A DNA stretch of 64,000 bases from Kitasatospora sp. NBC_01287 (lineage in GTDB: Bacteria; Actinomycetota; Actinomycetes; Streptomycetales; Streptomycetaceae). This document shows, piece after piece, positions 43,644 to 53,459 of the stretch (position 1 is its first letter; each line of letters opens with the position of its first letter). The DNA is taken from NCBI RefSeq assembly GCF_026340565.1, contig NZ_JAPEPB010000001.1:4750501-4814500 (forward strand), read 5' to 3'. The position numbers and the translations under genes were made by a program. A model generated the notes under the pieces. It saw only the letters and a list, made by a program, of their open reading frames with translations, had not been told where the DNA came from and did no database searches.

Positions 43644-43895
43644 GGCCGGGCCATCATCTCATCGGGTCCGCGGCTGCCCGGGGCGGGGGGCGAATCGACT
43701 CCGCCGCGTCCGCCCGGCTGCCCGGGGTCCCTCCAATGGCCCCGGCGCATTCGAGTGAGACGCGCGCCGTTCGGCATACCGTGCCGCGGCAGTCCATCCG
43801 CCGAATGGGCGGAGTGCTCGTCCGGCGACGGTTCACGGCCGGATCGCTCGGAAATACCTAGTTGTATGTGGAGCCCCAGCCAGGAGGGACCGGTC

Positions 43896-44528
43896 GTGGA
43901 CATCTGGTGGACTCTGCACCTCAAGCGCGAGCTGGCGAGCGTTCCGCTGGCCCGGCGCTTCCTGCTCGGCACCATGGAGAGCGCCGGCGTCGACCCGCAG
44001 ATCGCCCATGACCTCGGTCTCGCGCTGACCGAGGCCTGTGCGAACGCGGTGGAGCACGCGGGCGCGCACCGCGGCGACGGCTTCCAGGTCACCGCCGCGC
44101 TCGACGGCGACCTGCTGCGGATCGAGGTGGTCGACTCCGGTCCAGGCCTGCCCGCGGGCCCGCACCTGGTGCCGGCCCGCGCCCAGCTGCCGGCCCTGCC
44201 CGCGCTGCCCACCGCGCGCCCCCACACCCGCCCGCGCCGCCGCCGCGGCCGCGCCACCCTGCCGGGCCCCGCCGCGCTGGGCCCCGCCCGCCGCACCCGC
44301 CCCACTCCCTACGACACCCACGTCCTGCCGCCCGGCCGCCCGCACCCCGCGCTGCCCCGGCTGCCCGAGCTCGACACCCTGCCCGACCTCGGCGCCGAGT
44401 CCGGCCGCGGCCTCTTCCTGATCCGCGCCCTGACCGACCACGTCCGCCTGCACAACCACCCCCAGCGCGGCGCGATCGTCAGCTTCGACAAGCTGCTCAA
44501 CCGCCCGGCCCTGCGGGTGGCCTCCTGA
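43896..44528 (+). CDS. SpoIIAB/RsbW-type ATP-binding regulatory protein with large lid insertion
   Basis: 210 aa from GTG 43896, chosen for AGGAGG at 43882-43887. GHKL ATPase boxes are present: N-box LALTEACANAVEHA (42-55), G1 VVDSGPGLP (78-86) and G2 ESGRGLFLIRAL. Between G1 and G2, where about 15 residues are usual, there are ~75 residues of Pro/Arg/Ala-rich sequence (about 90-167). Streptomyces has many such proteins that act as anti-sigma factors or protein kinases on anti-anti-sigma partners; no partner gene is adjacent. Confidence 0.82.
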   Translation: MDIWWTLHLKRELASVPLARRFLLGTMESAGVDPQIAHDLGLALTEACANAVEHAGAHRGDGFQVTAALDGDLLRIEVVDSGPGLPAGPHLVPARAQLPALPALPTARPHTRPRRRRGRATLPGPAALGPARRTRPTPYDTHVLPPGRPHPALPRLPELDTLPDLGAESGRGLFLIRALTDHVRLHNHPQRGAIVSFDKLLNRPALRVAS

Positions 44529-44595
44529 CCGGCGGGCGGCCCTTCCTGACCGGCGGGCGCGGGTGGACGGCCCGTTCTCTCCTACCCTCCCCCCC

Positions 44596-45507
44596 ATGAC
44601 CGACTGGGACCTCAAGAAGCTCCGGGTGCTGCGGGCACTGCACGAGTGCGGCACCGTCACCGCCGCCGGGGCGCGGCTGAATCTAACGCCGTCGGCGGTG
44701 TCGCAGCAGTTGGCGGCGCTGGCCCGGCAGGTGGGGGCGCCGATGGTGGAGCCGTACGGGCGGCGGGTGCGGTTGACGGCGGCGGCCCGGCTGGTGCTGC
44801 GGCACGCGGACCGGGTGTTCGGGCAACTGGAGCAGGCCGAGGCGGAGTTGGCGGGCTACCTGCACGGGGAGGCGGGGGAGGTGCGGGTCGGCGCGTTCGC
44901 GACGGCGATCACCGCGCTGGTGGTGCCGGCGGTGGTGCGGCTGCGCGAGTCGGCGCCGCGGCTGGCGGTGCGGGTGGTGGAGGCGGAGGCGGCCGAGGCG
45001 GTGGCGCTGCTGGCGGCCGGGGCGGTGGACGTCTCGGTCTCGCTCAACGTCCGGGGGAGCGCGGGTGAGGACCCCAGGTTCGTCCAGGTCCCGGTGCTGG
45101 ACGACCCGCTGGACGTCGCGCTGCCGCTGGAGCACCCGTGGGCCCGCCGCGAGGGGCTGCGGCTGGCCGAACTGGCGGACGAGCCTTGGATCTTCGGAGG
45201 GTCCGGTCCCTGGCGGGACATCACCTTGGGAGCCTGTGCCGAGGCCGGGTTCGTCCCGGAGCGGGCGCACACCGCCGCCGACTGGGCGGCGATCCTGACC
45301 ATGGTCGGCGCGGGCCTCGGGGTGGCGCTGGTGCCGCGACTGCTGGTGGGCGCCGGGTCGATCCAGGGGGCTCGGGGCGTGGCGGTGCGCACCCTGCCCG
45401 CCGACCTGCCCAGCCGCCGGGTGGTGGCCGCCGTCCGGGCGGGCACCGAGCAGGCGCCGCCGCTGCGCCGGGTGCTCTCCGAGATCGTGAGGTCCGCCGC
45501 ACTGTGA
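44596..45507 (+). CDS. LysR-family transcriptional regulator
   Basis: 303 aa from leaderless ATG 44596 (TACCCT box 7 nt before). An N-terminal winged HTH (GTVTAAGARLNLTPSAVSQQL) precedes a periplasmic-binding-like effector domain (GEVRVGAFATAITALVVPAV onward). It lies 70 bp upstream of the allantoicase gene in the same direction, so control of purine or nitrogen catabolism is plausible but unproven. Confidence 0.87.
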   Translation: MTDWDLKKLRVLRALHECGTVTAAGARLNLTPSAVSQQLAALARQVGAPMVEPYGRRVRLTAAARLVLRHADRVFGQLEQAEAELAGYLHGEAGEVRVGAFATAITALVVPAVVRLRESAPRLAVRVVEAEAAEAVALLAAGAVDVSVSLNVRGSAGEDPRFVQVPVLDDPLDVALPLEHPWARREGLRLAELADEPWIFGGSGPWRDITLGACAEAGFVPERAHTAADWAAILTMVGAGLGVALVPRLLVGAGSIQGARGVAVRTLPADLPSRRVVAAVRAGTEQAPPLRRVLSEIVRSAAL

Positions 45508-45577
45508 AGCCTGGCTCAACGTTTCGATCAGTTATTCGCGATGGACCTGAAGAGTCATCGCCTCGCACAGTGGAGCC

Positions 45578-46714
45578 ATGACGACCTACGACCCCGGCTA
45601 CGCCGACTACCAGGACCTCGCCGCCGACGCCGGCTACCGCCGGCTCCCCGACCTGGCCGACCGCCGCCTGGGCGCCGCGGTCCTCGCCGCCAGCGACGAG
45701 CACTTCGCCGAGCGGGAGAACCTGCTGCGCCCCGAGACCCCGCGCTTCCGTCCGCACACCTTCGGGCCCAAGGGCCAGCTGATGGACGGCTGGGAGAGCC
45801 GCCGCCGCCGGGGCGCGGACACCGCCCACCCGCACCCGGTGGCCGCCGACCACGACTGGGCGCTGATCCGGCTCGGCCTGCCGGGTGTGATCCAGGGCAT
45901 CGTGGTCGACACCGCCCACTTCCGCGGCAACCCCCCGCAGCGGATCAGCGTGGAGGCCGCCGAGCTGCCGGGCCTGCCCGGCCCGGCCGAGCTGCTCGAC
46001 GCGGCCGTGCCGTGGCACGAGATCGTCGCGCCGAGCGCGGTGGCCGGCCACGCCGCCAACGGCTTCGCCGTCACGGACGGTCGCCGCTTCACCCACCTGC
46101 GGCTCAAGCAGTTCCCGGACGGCGGGATCGCGCGGCTGCGGGTGCACGGCACCGGCCGCCCCGATCCGGCCTGGCTGGCGGCGCTCGGCAGCTTCGACCT
46201 GGCCGCGCTGGAGCACGGCGGCAGCGTCGAGGACGCCTCCGACCGCTTCTTCTCGCCGCCGGTCAACCTGATCATGCCCGGCCGCTCCCGCGAGATGGGC
46301 GAGGGCTGGGAGAACCGCCGCCGCCGCGATCAGGGCCACGACTGGGTCCGGCTGCGGCTGGCCGGGCGCGGCGTGGTCCGCGCCCTTGAGGTGGACACCG
46401 GCAACTACCTCGGCAACGCGGCGGGCTGGGCCGCCGTGCTCGGCTTCGACGCCACCGACCCGCGGGCCGGTGACCCGGCCGACCACGCCGCGCCCGGCTG
46501 GTTCGAACTGCTGCCGCGCACCGCACTGCAGCCCGACGCGGTGCACCGCTTCGTCCTCGGCGCGGCGGCGGGCGAGGCACCGGGCACGGCACCGGGCACG
46601 GCACCGGGCGAGGCCGCCGGTGGCGCGGCCCAGCGGCCGGCCACCCACGCCCGGATCGACGTCTTCCCGGACGGCGGCGTCGCCCGGCTGCGCCTGCACG
46701 GTTCGCTCGCCTAG
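45578..46714 (+). CDS. alc: Allantoicase
   Basis: 378 aa made of two related halves, as in all allantoicases: LMDGWESRRRR with IVVDTAHFRGNPP in the first, and MGEGWENRRRRDQGHDW with LEVDTGNYLGNAA in the second. It hydrolyses allantoate to ureidoglycolate and urea in purine degradation. No allantoinase or urate oxidase gene is adjacent. The second half contains a Gly/Thr/Ala/Pro tandem insertion (GTAPGTAPGEA, near 46580-46620). Confidence 0.93.
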   Translation: MTTYDPGYADYQDLAADAGYRRLPDLADRRLGAAVLAASDEHFAERENLLRPETPRFRPHTFGPKGQLMDGWESRRRRGADTAHPHPVAADHDWALIRLGLPGVIQGIVVDTAHFRGNPPQRISVEAAELPGLPGPAELLDAAVPWHEIVAPSAVAGHAANGFAVTDGRRFTHLRLKQFPDGGIARLRVHGTGRPDPAWLAALGSFDLAALEHGGSVEDASDRFFSPPVNLIMPGRSREMGEGWENRRRRDQGHDWVRLRLAGRGVVRALEVDTGNYLGNAAGWAAVLGFDATDPRAGDPADHAAPGWFELLPRTALQPDAVHRFVLGAAAGEAPGTAPGTAPGEAAGGAAQRPATHARIDVFPDGGVARLRLHGSLA

Positions 46715-46746
46715 CGTCGGCCCCGAGCCGGGCGCACTGTGGACAT

Positions 46747-47007
46747 ATGTTGCATCGGATGTACGCCGAGTACGGCGACCAGGGCCCGTCCGGCCCGGTG
46801 AAGCAGTGGCACATGGTCCAGGGCGAGAAGATCGAGGGCCTGTGCGGCCGAGCGCTGGCCCTGGGGTCGGCCACCCGCGAGCCGACCGAGTGGGGACGGA
46901 CCGCGGAGCCCTGCTGCCGCTCCTGCGGGGTGGTCTGGTTCCAGTCCGTCCCGTTCCTGGCCGACGAGCACGACCGGTCCCAGTACCTGCCCCAGGAGAA
47001 CCCCTAA
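46747..47007 (+). CDS. Small Cys-containing protein, possible zinc ribbon
   Basis: 86 aa from ATG 46747. Cysteines in EGLCGRAL and later CCRSCGVVWF are spaced like a zinc ribbon or knuckle. Similar short proteins are common in Streptomyces but have no assigned function. It ends 3 bp before the convergent response-regulator stop with no terminator between. Confidence 0.65.
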   Translation: MLHRMYAEYGDQGPSGPVKQWHMVQGEKIEGLCGRALALGSATREPTEWGRTAEPCCRSCGVVWFQSVPFLADEHDRSQYLPQENP

Positions 47008-47010
47008 CCC

Positions 47011-47694
47011 CTAGCCCTGCGCCGAGCCGCCGCCGGGCGCGATCAGGCCGGTCTCGTAGGCGAGCACCACCGCCTGCACCCGGTCGCGCAGGCCGAGCTT
47101 GGTCAGGATCCGGGTCACGTGGGTCTTCACCGTGGTCTGCCCCAGGGTCAACCGGTCGGCCAGCTCGGCGTTGCTCAGGCCGGTGGCCATCAGCCGCAGC
47201 ACCTCCAGCTCGCGCGGGGTGAGCGCGGCCAGGTCGCGGTGGAGGTGGTCGCGGGCCTCGTCGCGGTGGGCGAAGCGCTCGATCAGGCGGCGGGTGATGG
47301 CGGGGGCCAGCAGCGCGTCGCCGGAGCGCACCAGGCGGATCGAGGCGACCAGGTGCTCGGGGCTGACGTCCTTGAGCAGGAACCCGCTGGCGCCCGCGGT
47401 GAGCGCGGCGTAGACGTAGTGGTCCAGGTCGTAGGTGGTCAGGATGATCACCTTGCTCTCGCAGCCGCCGCCGGCCAGCAGCTGCCGGGTGGCCTCCAGG
47501 CCGTCCAGCTCCGGCATCCTGATGTCCATCAGCACCACATCCGGGCGGGTGCGGCGGACGGCGGCGACGGCCTCGGCGCCGTTCACCGCCTCGGCCACCA
47601 CCTCGATGCCGTCGCTGGCCAGGATCATCCTGAACCCGGTGCGCACCAGCGCCTGGTCGTCGGCGATGACGGCGCGCAGCGGTGTGGTGTCCAT
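47011..47694 (-). CDS. NarL/LuxR-type response regulator
   Basis: 227 aa. The receiver domain has phospho-acceptor Asp57 (VVLMDIRMP), Thr in ILTTYD and Lys in FLLKD. The C-terminal LuxR HTH is LTPRELEVLRLMATGLSNAE with TTVKTHVTRILTKLGLRDR. It is paired with the histidine kinase 14 bp upstream and divergent from a MacB-type ABC exporter, which it probably regulates. Confidence 0.92.
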   Translation of the reverse strand: MDTTPLRAVIADDQALVRTGFRMILASDGIEVVAEAVNGAEAVAAVRRTRPDVVLMDIRMPELDGLEATRQLLAGGGCESKVIILTTYDLDHYVYAALTAGASGFLLKDVSPEHLVASIRLVRSGDALLAPAITRRLIERFAHRDEARDHLHRDLAALTPRELEVLRLMATGLSNAELADRLTLGQTTVKTHVTRILTKLGLRDRVQAVVLAYETGLIAPGGGSAQG

Positions 47695-47708
47695 GGGAGT
47701 CCTCCGGT

Positions 47709-49061
47709 TCAGCCGGTCCGCCGGTGCAGGCGGGCCTCGATCAGGTAGCCGCCGCCGATTCTCCGTCCCGCGTCCAGGCTGCCGCCATAGAGGGCCAGGC
47801 GTTCGCGCAGCCCGATCAGGCCGCGGCCGCCGCCGGTGGCCGCCTGCGGGCTCCTGGTGCCGCCGGTGTCGGCCACCTCGATCCGCAGCCACTGCTCGTC
47901 GTGACCGATCGTCACCGAGACCTGGGCGCCGACCGCGTGCTTGAGCGCGTTGGTCAGCGCCTCCTGCACCACCCGGTAGGCGGTCAGGTCGACTCCGGAG
48001 GGCAGCGGCTCGGGCGGCAGCGAGAGGGCCAGGGTGACCGGCAGCCCGGCCGCCCCGACCCGCGCGGCCAGTGCCGCCAACTGGTCCAGGCCGGGCTGCG
48101 GTTCGAGCTCGTCCGGGCTGCCGTCGGCGGCCCGGCCGGTGCCGGAGGCGGCCAGCAGGCCCATCACGTGGCGCAGTTCGGCCATCGCCGCCCGGCCGCC
48201 GGACTCCACCGCGAGCATCGCCTCGCGCGCGAGGTCGGGCGAGCTGTCCAGCACCCGGCGGGCCGCGCCGGCCTGGATCACCATCACGCTGACGTTGTGC
48301 GTCACCACGTCGTGCAGTTCGGCGGCGATCCGCGCGCGCTCCTCCGCCACGGCCAAGGCGGTCGCCGCCTGTTGGGCCGACCGCACCTCGGCAAGCCGCT
48401 GCTGACTCGCCGTCAGGGTCTGCCGCGAGTGGCGGACCACGGCGGCGATGAGCGCGACCACGTTGAGGATCACGTACGGGCGGGTGATCAGCGGCCAGGC
48501 GGCTTCGGCGCTCCGGTCCAGGACGGTGGCGGCGAGCACCGCGCCGAGCGCGAAACTGCCCAGGACCGGCGGCAGGTTGCGGCTGTGGGCGACCGCGCTC
48601 CGGGCGGCGACGGCGCAGCCCAGCACGCTGAGCCAGCTGCCGTAGGCCTGGGTGTCGAGCGCCGCGATCTGCACCGCCCAGAAGACCGCGAGCGGGTAGC
48701 GGCGCCGGGCCACCAGCGGCAGTGCGGTCAGTGCGAGCAGCGCGTACTCGCGGGGCTCCAGCGGCACCGGGACGGAGGGGCCGGGCAGCGCGTGGCACAA
48801 CTCCTGCGCGGGGCAGGAGTAAGGCAGCGGGCCGTCCTGCGAGTCCAGGCTCCGCCGGCCGATGCTGGCGAAGGTGCCCGCGTAGAGCACCGCGGCGGTC
48901 AGCAACAGGCCGAGCAGCGCGTCGGCGAGCATCGTGCGGCGGTCCGGCCAGGCCGTCCGCTCGTCGCTGCGCAGTGTCTCGCGCGCCAACTGCCGCCAGT
49001 CGCGTGGTTCATCAGGGGTGGGCACCGGCTCATTGTGCGGCCGGACTCCTCCGTTCCGCAT
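47709..49061 (-). CDS. Sensor histidine kinase (HisKA_3 type)
   Basis: 450 aa. About six N-terminal helices are followed by a coiled DHp region with phospho-acceptor His250 in ARIAAELHDVVTHN. The HATPase domain has an N-box VVQEALTNALKHA and G-box GGGRGLIGLRERL. No large extracellular sensor domain is present, as in envelope-stress kinases linked to ABC exporters. ATG 49061 is used; a GTG at 49025 is also possible. Confidence 0.9.
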   Translation of the reverse strand: MRNGGVRPHNEPVPTPDEPRDWRQLARETLRSDERTAWPDRRTMLADALLGLLLTAAVLYAGTFASIGRRSLDSQDGPLPYSCPAQELCHALPGPSVPVPLEPREYALLALTALPLVARRRYPLAVFWAVQIAALDTQAYGSWLSVLGCAVAARSAVAHSRNLPPVLGSFALGAVLAATVLDRSAEAAWPLITRPYVILNVVALIAAVVRHSRQTLTASQQRLAEVRSAQQAATALAVAEERARIAAELHDVVTHNVSVMVIQAGAARRVLDSSPDLAREAMLAVESGGRAAMAELRHVMGLLAASGTGRAADGSPDELEPQPGLDQLAALAARVGAAGLPVTLALSLPPEPLPSGVDLTAYRVVQEALTNALKHAVGAQVSVTIGHDEQWLRIEVADTGGTRSPQAATGGGRGLIGLRERLALYGGSLDAGRRIGGGYLIEARLHRRTG

Positions 49062-49234
49062 CGATCCCGGTGACCGTCCCGCCGACCGGGCGGTGTACTT
49101 CGCAAGGAGGACTCCGGCGCCGGTCCTCCCCGAGGAGGACGGATTGTCGATTCGGCGGCCGACGCGGTCGGGAGCGGCCCGCTCCTAGCGTCGTTCCCGA
49201 CAGCACGACCCCGGTGAACAGGACGGAAGACCTG

Positions 49235-49939
49235 ATGGGCCACGTGATCGAACTGGCCGGCGCGGCCAGGCACTACGACAGCGACACCCCGGCCCTCGGG
49301 CCGCTCACCCTCACCGTCGAGGAGGGTGAGGCACTCGCGGTGACCGGGCCCTCGGGCAGTGGGAAGTCCACCCTGCTCAACCTGATCGCCGGTCTGGACA
49401 AGCCGAGTTCGGGCGGCGTCACGGTGGCCGGGCAGCGGCTCGACCGACTCGGCGAGCGCGAGCTGGCGCGGTTCCGGCGCGAGCGGATCGGGATGGTCTT
49501 CCAGTTCTTCAACCTGCTGGACGACCTCACCGTCACCGACAACATCCTGCTGCCGGCCCAGCTGGCCAAGGCCGGTGGGCGGGCGGCCGCGGCCCGCGCG
49601 GCCGAACTGCTGGAGACGCTCGGCATCGCCCAGCACGCCCGGGCCTACCCGGGCCGGCTCTCCGGCGGCGAGCGCCAGCGGGTCGCGGTGGCCCGCGCGC
49701 TGATCAACCGTCCGGCGCTGCTGCTGGCCGACGAGCCGACCGGGGCACTGGACAGCGCCGCCGGTCAGGAGGTCCGCGAGCTGCTGACCGACCTGAACCG
49801 CGGCGGCCAGACGGTGGTGCTGGTCACCCACGACGAGGCGCTCGCCGAGGCCTGCGCCGGTCGGCGGCTGCACCTGGTGGACGGCCGCGTCGCGCTCGAC
49901 CGGCAGACCCGCGGCGAGACCTCGGCGGTGACCCGATGA
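49235..49939 (+). CDS. MacB/LolD-type ABC ATPase
   Basis: 234 aa from ATG 49235 (GGAAG upstream). Walker A GPSGSGKST, signature LSGGERQRVAVA and Walker B LLLADEPTGALD are present; the ADEPTGALD wording is typical of ATPases that pair with FtsX-like permeases. It is coupled by ATGA to the permease and divergent from the two-component system. Confidence 0.92.
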   Translation: MGHVIELAGAARHYDSDTPALGPLTLTVEEGEALAVTGPSGSGKSTLLNLIAGLDKPSSGGVTVAGQRLDRLGERELARFRRERIGMVFQFFNLLDDLTVTDNILLPAQLAKAGGRAAAARAAELLETLGIAQHARAYPGRLSGGERQRVAVARALINRPALLLADEPTGALDSAAGQEVRELLTDLNRGGQTVVLVTHDEALAEACAGRRLHLVDGRVALDRQTRGETSAVTR

Positions 49940-52314
49940 AGCGCGGCGGCGCCCTCGGCACGGTGGTCCGCTCCGGGGTGGGGCGGCGGCGGTCGCAGAC
50001 CCTGGTGACGGTGCTGGTCACCATGGTCGCGGTGGTCTCGGCGGTGGTCGCGGGCTCGCTCCTGGCGGCCGCCTCGGCGCCGTTCGACCACGCCTTCGCC
50101 CGGCAGCGCGGCGCGCACCTGGTCGTCCGGCTCGACGCCGGGGCGGTGGGCGCCGCGCAACTGGCCGCCACCGGGCGGCTGCCCGGGGTGACGGCGGTCG
50201 CCGGGCCCTACCCCGCGACCACCCTCACCCCGGTGCTGGACAACGGCCAACCCGGGCCGCAGCTCTTCACGGTCGGGCGGCCGAGCGCCGCCGGTGGAGG
50301 CGTCGACGAGCTGAGCCTGTCGGCCGGTCGCTGGGCGAGCGCGCCGGGGGAGATCGTGGTATCGACGGACTACACCGGTCCGGAGTTCGCCGTCGGCACC
50401 ACCGTGCGGACCACCTCGGGCGCCGCGCTGACCGTGGTCGGCCTCGCCTCCTCGGTGAGCGGGACCGCTCAGGCCTGGACCACGCCGACCGGCCTCGACG
50501 CGCTGCGCGGCCCGGGCGGCGCGGCGCAGCAGCAGGAGCTCTACCGGTTCGCCGCGGCCGGCACCCAGGCGCAGGTCGACGCCGACCGGGCCGAGCTGGC
50601 CGGCGCGCTGCCGCCCGGCGCGCTGCTGGGCACCCAGTCCTATCTGGACGCCAAGCTGGCCGCCGACGAGAACGCGCGGTCGATCGCCCCGTTCCTGCTG
50701 GCCTTCGGCGGGCTCGGGCTGGTCATGTCGGTGATCATCGTGGCCAGTGTGGTCAGCGGCGCGGTCGGCTCCGGCATGCGGCGGATCGGCATCCTCAAGG
50801 CACTCGGCTTCACCCCGGGCCAGGTGGTGCGCGCCTATGTGGCCCAGGCACTGCTGCCGGCGGCGCTGGGCACGCTGCTCGGGCTGGTGGGCGGCAACCT
50901 GCTGGCCACGCCGCTGCTGGGTGACGCCCAGGAGGCGTACGGCTCGGCCTCGTCGACGGTGGCCTGGTGGGTCGACCCGGCGGTCGGGGGCGCCGCGCTG
51001 CTGGTGGTCGCGCTGGCCGCGCTGGTGCCCGCGCTGCGGGCCGGGCGGCTGCGCACGGTGGACGCGATCGCGGTGGGGCGGGCCCCGCGCACCGGCCGCG
51101 GGCAGTGGGCGCACCGCCTGGCGGCCCGGCTGCCGGTGCCGCGTCCCGTCTCCTACGGCCTGGCCGGGCCGTTCGCCCGCCCGGTGCGCACCGCCGCGCT
51201 GGTGGCGGTGGTGGCGTTCAGTACCGCCGCCGCGACCTTCGCCGGCGGGCTGACCTCCTCGGCGAACGCGATCGGCCGCTCCCGGGAGGTCGACAGCGGG
51301 TACGCGGTCACCGTCGACCCGATGGTCTCCCCGCACCCTGCCGCCCCCGGTCAGGCAGACGGGGCTCAGCAGTTGCCCGTGCCCCTGAGCGCCGCGCAGG
51401 ACGCCATGGTGGTGGCCGCGATCCAGGCCCAGCCGGGCACCGCCGGCTACTACGGCACCAACGGCGTGCAGGCCACCGTCTCCGGGGTCGCCGGCCCCGT
51501 CCAGACCATGCTCTACACCGGTGACTCGCTCGCCTCCGGCTACGACATGCTCGCCGGGCACTGGCTGACCGGCCCGGGGCAGGTGGTCGCGCCGCAGCAC
51601 TTCCTGACCAGCACCGGCCACCGGGTCGGCGACACGCTCACCCTGACCTCGCAGGGCAGCAGCGTCTCGGCGGTGATCGTCGGCGAGTCGTTCAACGCGG
51701 GCCAGGGCGGGGTGGAGCTCAGCGCCGACCTGCCCGCCTTCCTGACCGGCCCCCAGGCACCGGCGATCTGGGGCTACCACGTCGCGCTGAAGCCCGGCGT
51801 CCCGATCGCCTCCTACCTGGGCGGGCTGAACGCGGCGCTGGCTCCGCTCGGGGTCCGCGGCACCCCGCGCCAGGTGGCGACCCCGAACATGGTGGTCATG
51901 GTGGACGCGATGACGGCGCTGCTCACCCTGATGCTGCTGGTGGTCGCCGGGCTCGGGGTGCTCAACGCGGTGGTGCTGGACACCCGGGAGCGGGTGCGCG
52001 ACCTCGGCGTCTGCAAGGCACTCGGCATGACGCCTGGTCAGGTGACCGCGATGGTGCTCACCTCGGTGGCCGGGATCGGCCTGGTCGGCGGGATCCTCGG
52101 GGTGCCCGGCGGGATCGCGCTGCACGACCTGATCCTGCCGATGGTCGGGCACGGCATGGACAGCGCCCTGCCCACCCAGGTCACCGACGTCTACCACGCC
52201 CCGGAGCTGGGCCTGCTGGGGCTGGGTGGCGTGGTGATCGCGATGCTCGGCGCGCTGCTGCCGGCCGGCTGGGCGGCCAGGGCCCGGACGGCGACGGCGT
52301 TGCGCACCGAGTAG
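49936..52314 (+). CDS. FtsX-like ABC permease
   Basis: 792 aa with two FtsX domains: a first helix near the N-terminus, a ~220-residue outer domain, three helices (about 255-390), then a repeat of the plan with a C-terminal triple-helix block. The phrase ILKALGFTPGQVVRAYVAQALL in the first half is echoed by CKALGMTPGQVTAMVLTSV in the second. Such MacB-type systems work mechanically on outer-face substrates, often giving resistance to antimicrobial peptides. Confidence 0.9.
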   Translation: MKRGGALGTVVRSGVGRRRSQTLVTVLVTMVAVVSAVVAGSLLAAASAPFDHAFARQRGAHLVVRLDAGAVGAAQLAATGRLPGVTAVAGPYPATTLTPVLDNGQPGPQLFTVGRPSAAGGGVDELSLSAGRWASAPGEIVVSTDYTGPEFAVGTTVRTTSGAALTVVGLASSVSGTAQAWTTPTGLDALRGPGGAAQQQELYRFAAAGTQAQVDADRAELAGALPPGALLGTQSYLDAKLAADENARSIAPFLLAFGGLGLVMSVIIVASVVSGAVGSGMRRIGILKALGFTPGQVVRAYVAQALLPAALGTLLGLVGGNLLATPLLGDAQEAYGSASSTVAWWVDPAVGGAALLVVALAALVPALRAGRLRTVDAIAVGRAPRTGRGQWAHRLAARLPVPRPVSYGLAGPFARPVRTAALVAVVAFSTAAATFAGGLTSSANAIGRSREVDSGYAVTVDPMVSPHPAAPGQADGAQQLPVPLSAAQDAMVVAAIQAQPGTAGYYGTNGVQATVSGVAGPVQTMLYTGDSLASGYDMLAGHWLTGPGQVVAPQHFLTSTGHRVGDTLTLTSQGSSVSAVIVGESFNAGQGGVELSADLPAFLTGPQAPAIWGYHVALKPGVPIASYLGGLNAALAPLGVRGTPRQVATPNMVVMVDAMTALLTLMLLVVAGLGVLNAVVLDTRERVRDLGVCKALGMTPGQVTAMVLTSVAGIGLVGGILGVPGGIALHDLILPMVGHGMDSALPTQVTDVYHAPELGLLGLGGVVIAMLGALLPAGWAARARTATALRTE

Positions 52315-52323
52315 CGCCCCCGG

Positions 52324-52380
52324 CCGGGTCCGTTCCCGCCCGCGCTAGCGACGTCGCGGTGGCAGCGGGAACGGGCCCGG
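52324..52380. terminator. Terminator between ABC permease and Lrp genes
   Basis: 52324-52339 pairs with 52365-52380 over 16 positions with one G-U pair (core CCGTTCCCGC/GCGGGAACGG). The right arm lies within the 3' end of the convergent Lrp gene. Confidence 0.65.
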
Positions 52381-53337
52381 GCCCTTGACCACCCGCATGG
52401 TCGGGGCGGTCTCCACCTGGCGGACCGCGGGCAGCGAGGCGATCCGGGTGGTCAGGTAGGTGTAGAGGGACTGGATGTCCTTGGTGAGCACCGCGGCGTG
52501 CAGGTTGGTCGGCCCGGTGGTCGCGCAGGCGTAGGCCACCTCCGGGTGGGTGGCCAGCGCGGCGCCGGTGGCCGCGAGTTCGGCCGGGGCGACGGAGAGC
52601 CACAGGGTGGTCGCGGTGTACACGCCGAAGATCCGCCAGTCCACGTCCAGGTCGAAGTAGAGGACCCCGCAGGCCTCCAGCTCGTCCATCCGGCGCCGCA
52701 CCGTGCTGGCCGACCAGCCGGTGGCGCCGGCCAGTTCGGCCAGCGGCGCCCGGCCGTCCAGGGCCAGCGCGTCCAGCAGCAGCCGGTCCGCCTCGTCCAG
52801 CACCGGTGGCGGGCCCGAGGGTCGCTCGACGGGCGCCCCGGGGCCCAGCGCCGCGACCTGCTCGGCGGTCAGCGAGCCGGACTTCATCACCAGGCTGAGC
52901 GATCCGCCGAAGAAGGTGTGCATCACGCAGTGCGCGGTGACGCCGACCACGCTCGGGGTGCGCGGCAGCCGCTGCAGCAGCAGCGAGTGGTCGGGCTGCG
53001 CCGGGTGGGCGCGGGTGGAGCAGTTGATCTCGGTGCCGCCCGAGCTGAGCAGCACCCAGACGGTGTCCTCGCGGCGGGCCAGCGCCTCGGCGACGGTGCC
53101 GGCGGCGTCCGGGGTGCACTGCACCCGCACGTGCCAGCGCACCTCACCCAGCGCCTCCGGGTCGGTCAGGCCCAGCACCCGGATCCAGCCCGCGCCGCGC
53201 AGCCGGGTGTAGCGGCGGGCCACGGTCTGGTCGGAGACGCCGAGCACCGCCGCGATCCGGCTGAACGGCGCGCGGGCGTTCAGCTGCAGGGCGTGGACGA
53301 GTTGCCGGTCCAGGTCGTCGAAGGTGTCGAGATCCAT
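52345..53337 (-). CDS. Two-module Lrp/AsnC-family regulator
   Basis: 330 aa with two AsnC-type units. The first HTH is FSRIAAVLGVSDQTVARRY (about 25-43) with an effector region. The second HTH (LAELAGATGWSASTVRRRM, about 195-215) is followed by a RAM/AsnC effector domain. It is divergent from an MFS exporter gene, its likely target. Effectors of this family are usually amino acids or related small molecules. Confidence 0.85.
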   Translation of the reverse strand: MDLDTFDDLDRQLVHALQLNARAPFSRIAAVLGVSDQTVARRYTRLRGAGWIRVLGLTDPEALGEVRWHVRVQCTPDAAGTVAEALARREDTVWVLLSSGGTEINCSTRAHPAQPDHSLLLQRLPRTPSVVGVTAHCVMHTFFGGSLSLVMKSGSLTAEQVAALGPGAPVERPSGPPPVLDEADRLLLDALALDGRAPLAELAGATGWSASTVRRRMDELEACGVLYFDLDVDWRIFGVYTATTLWLSVAPAELAATGAALATHPEVAYACATTGPTNLHAAVLTKDIQSLYTYLTTRIASLPAVRQVETAPTMRVVKGPGPFPLPPRRR

Positions 53338-53459
53338 CAGGCCAGGCTACCTGATGTCGAAATACTCCGGATCAAGGCAGATGGTTGAAGAATTCAAGGG
53401 GTTTCGGGTGATCGTGGGCCGGTCACCCCTTCCCTCCTCGCCCGCCCCCTCTTCCCCCC

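Noticed and set aside
49765..52197. Long antisense open frame (810 codons) opposite the FtsX-like permease
   Set aside because: Same shadow-frame composition; the plus-strand permease has convincing repeats and coupling to the ATPase.
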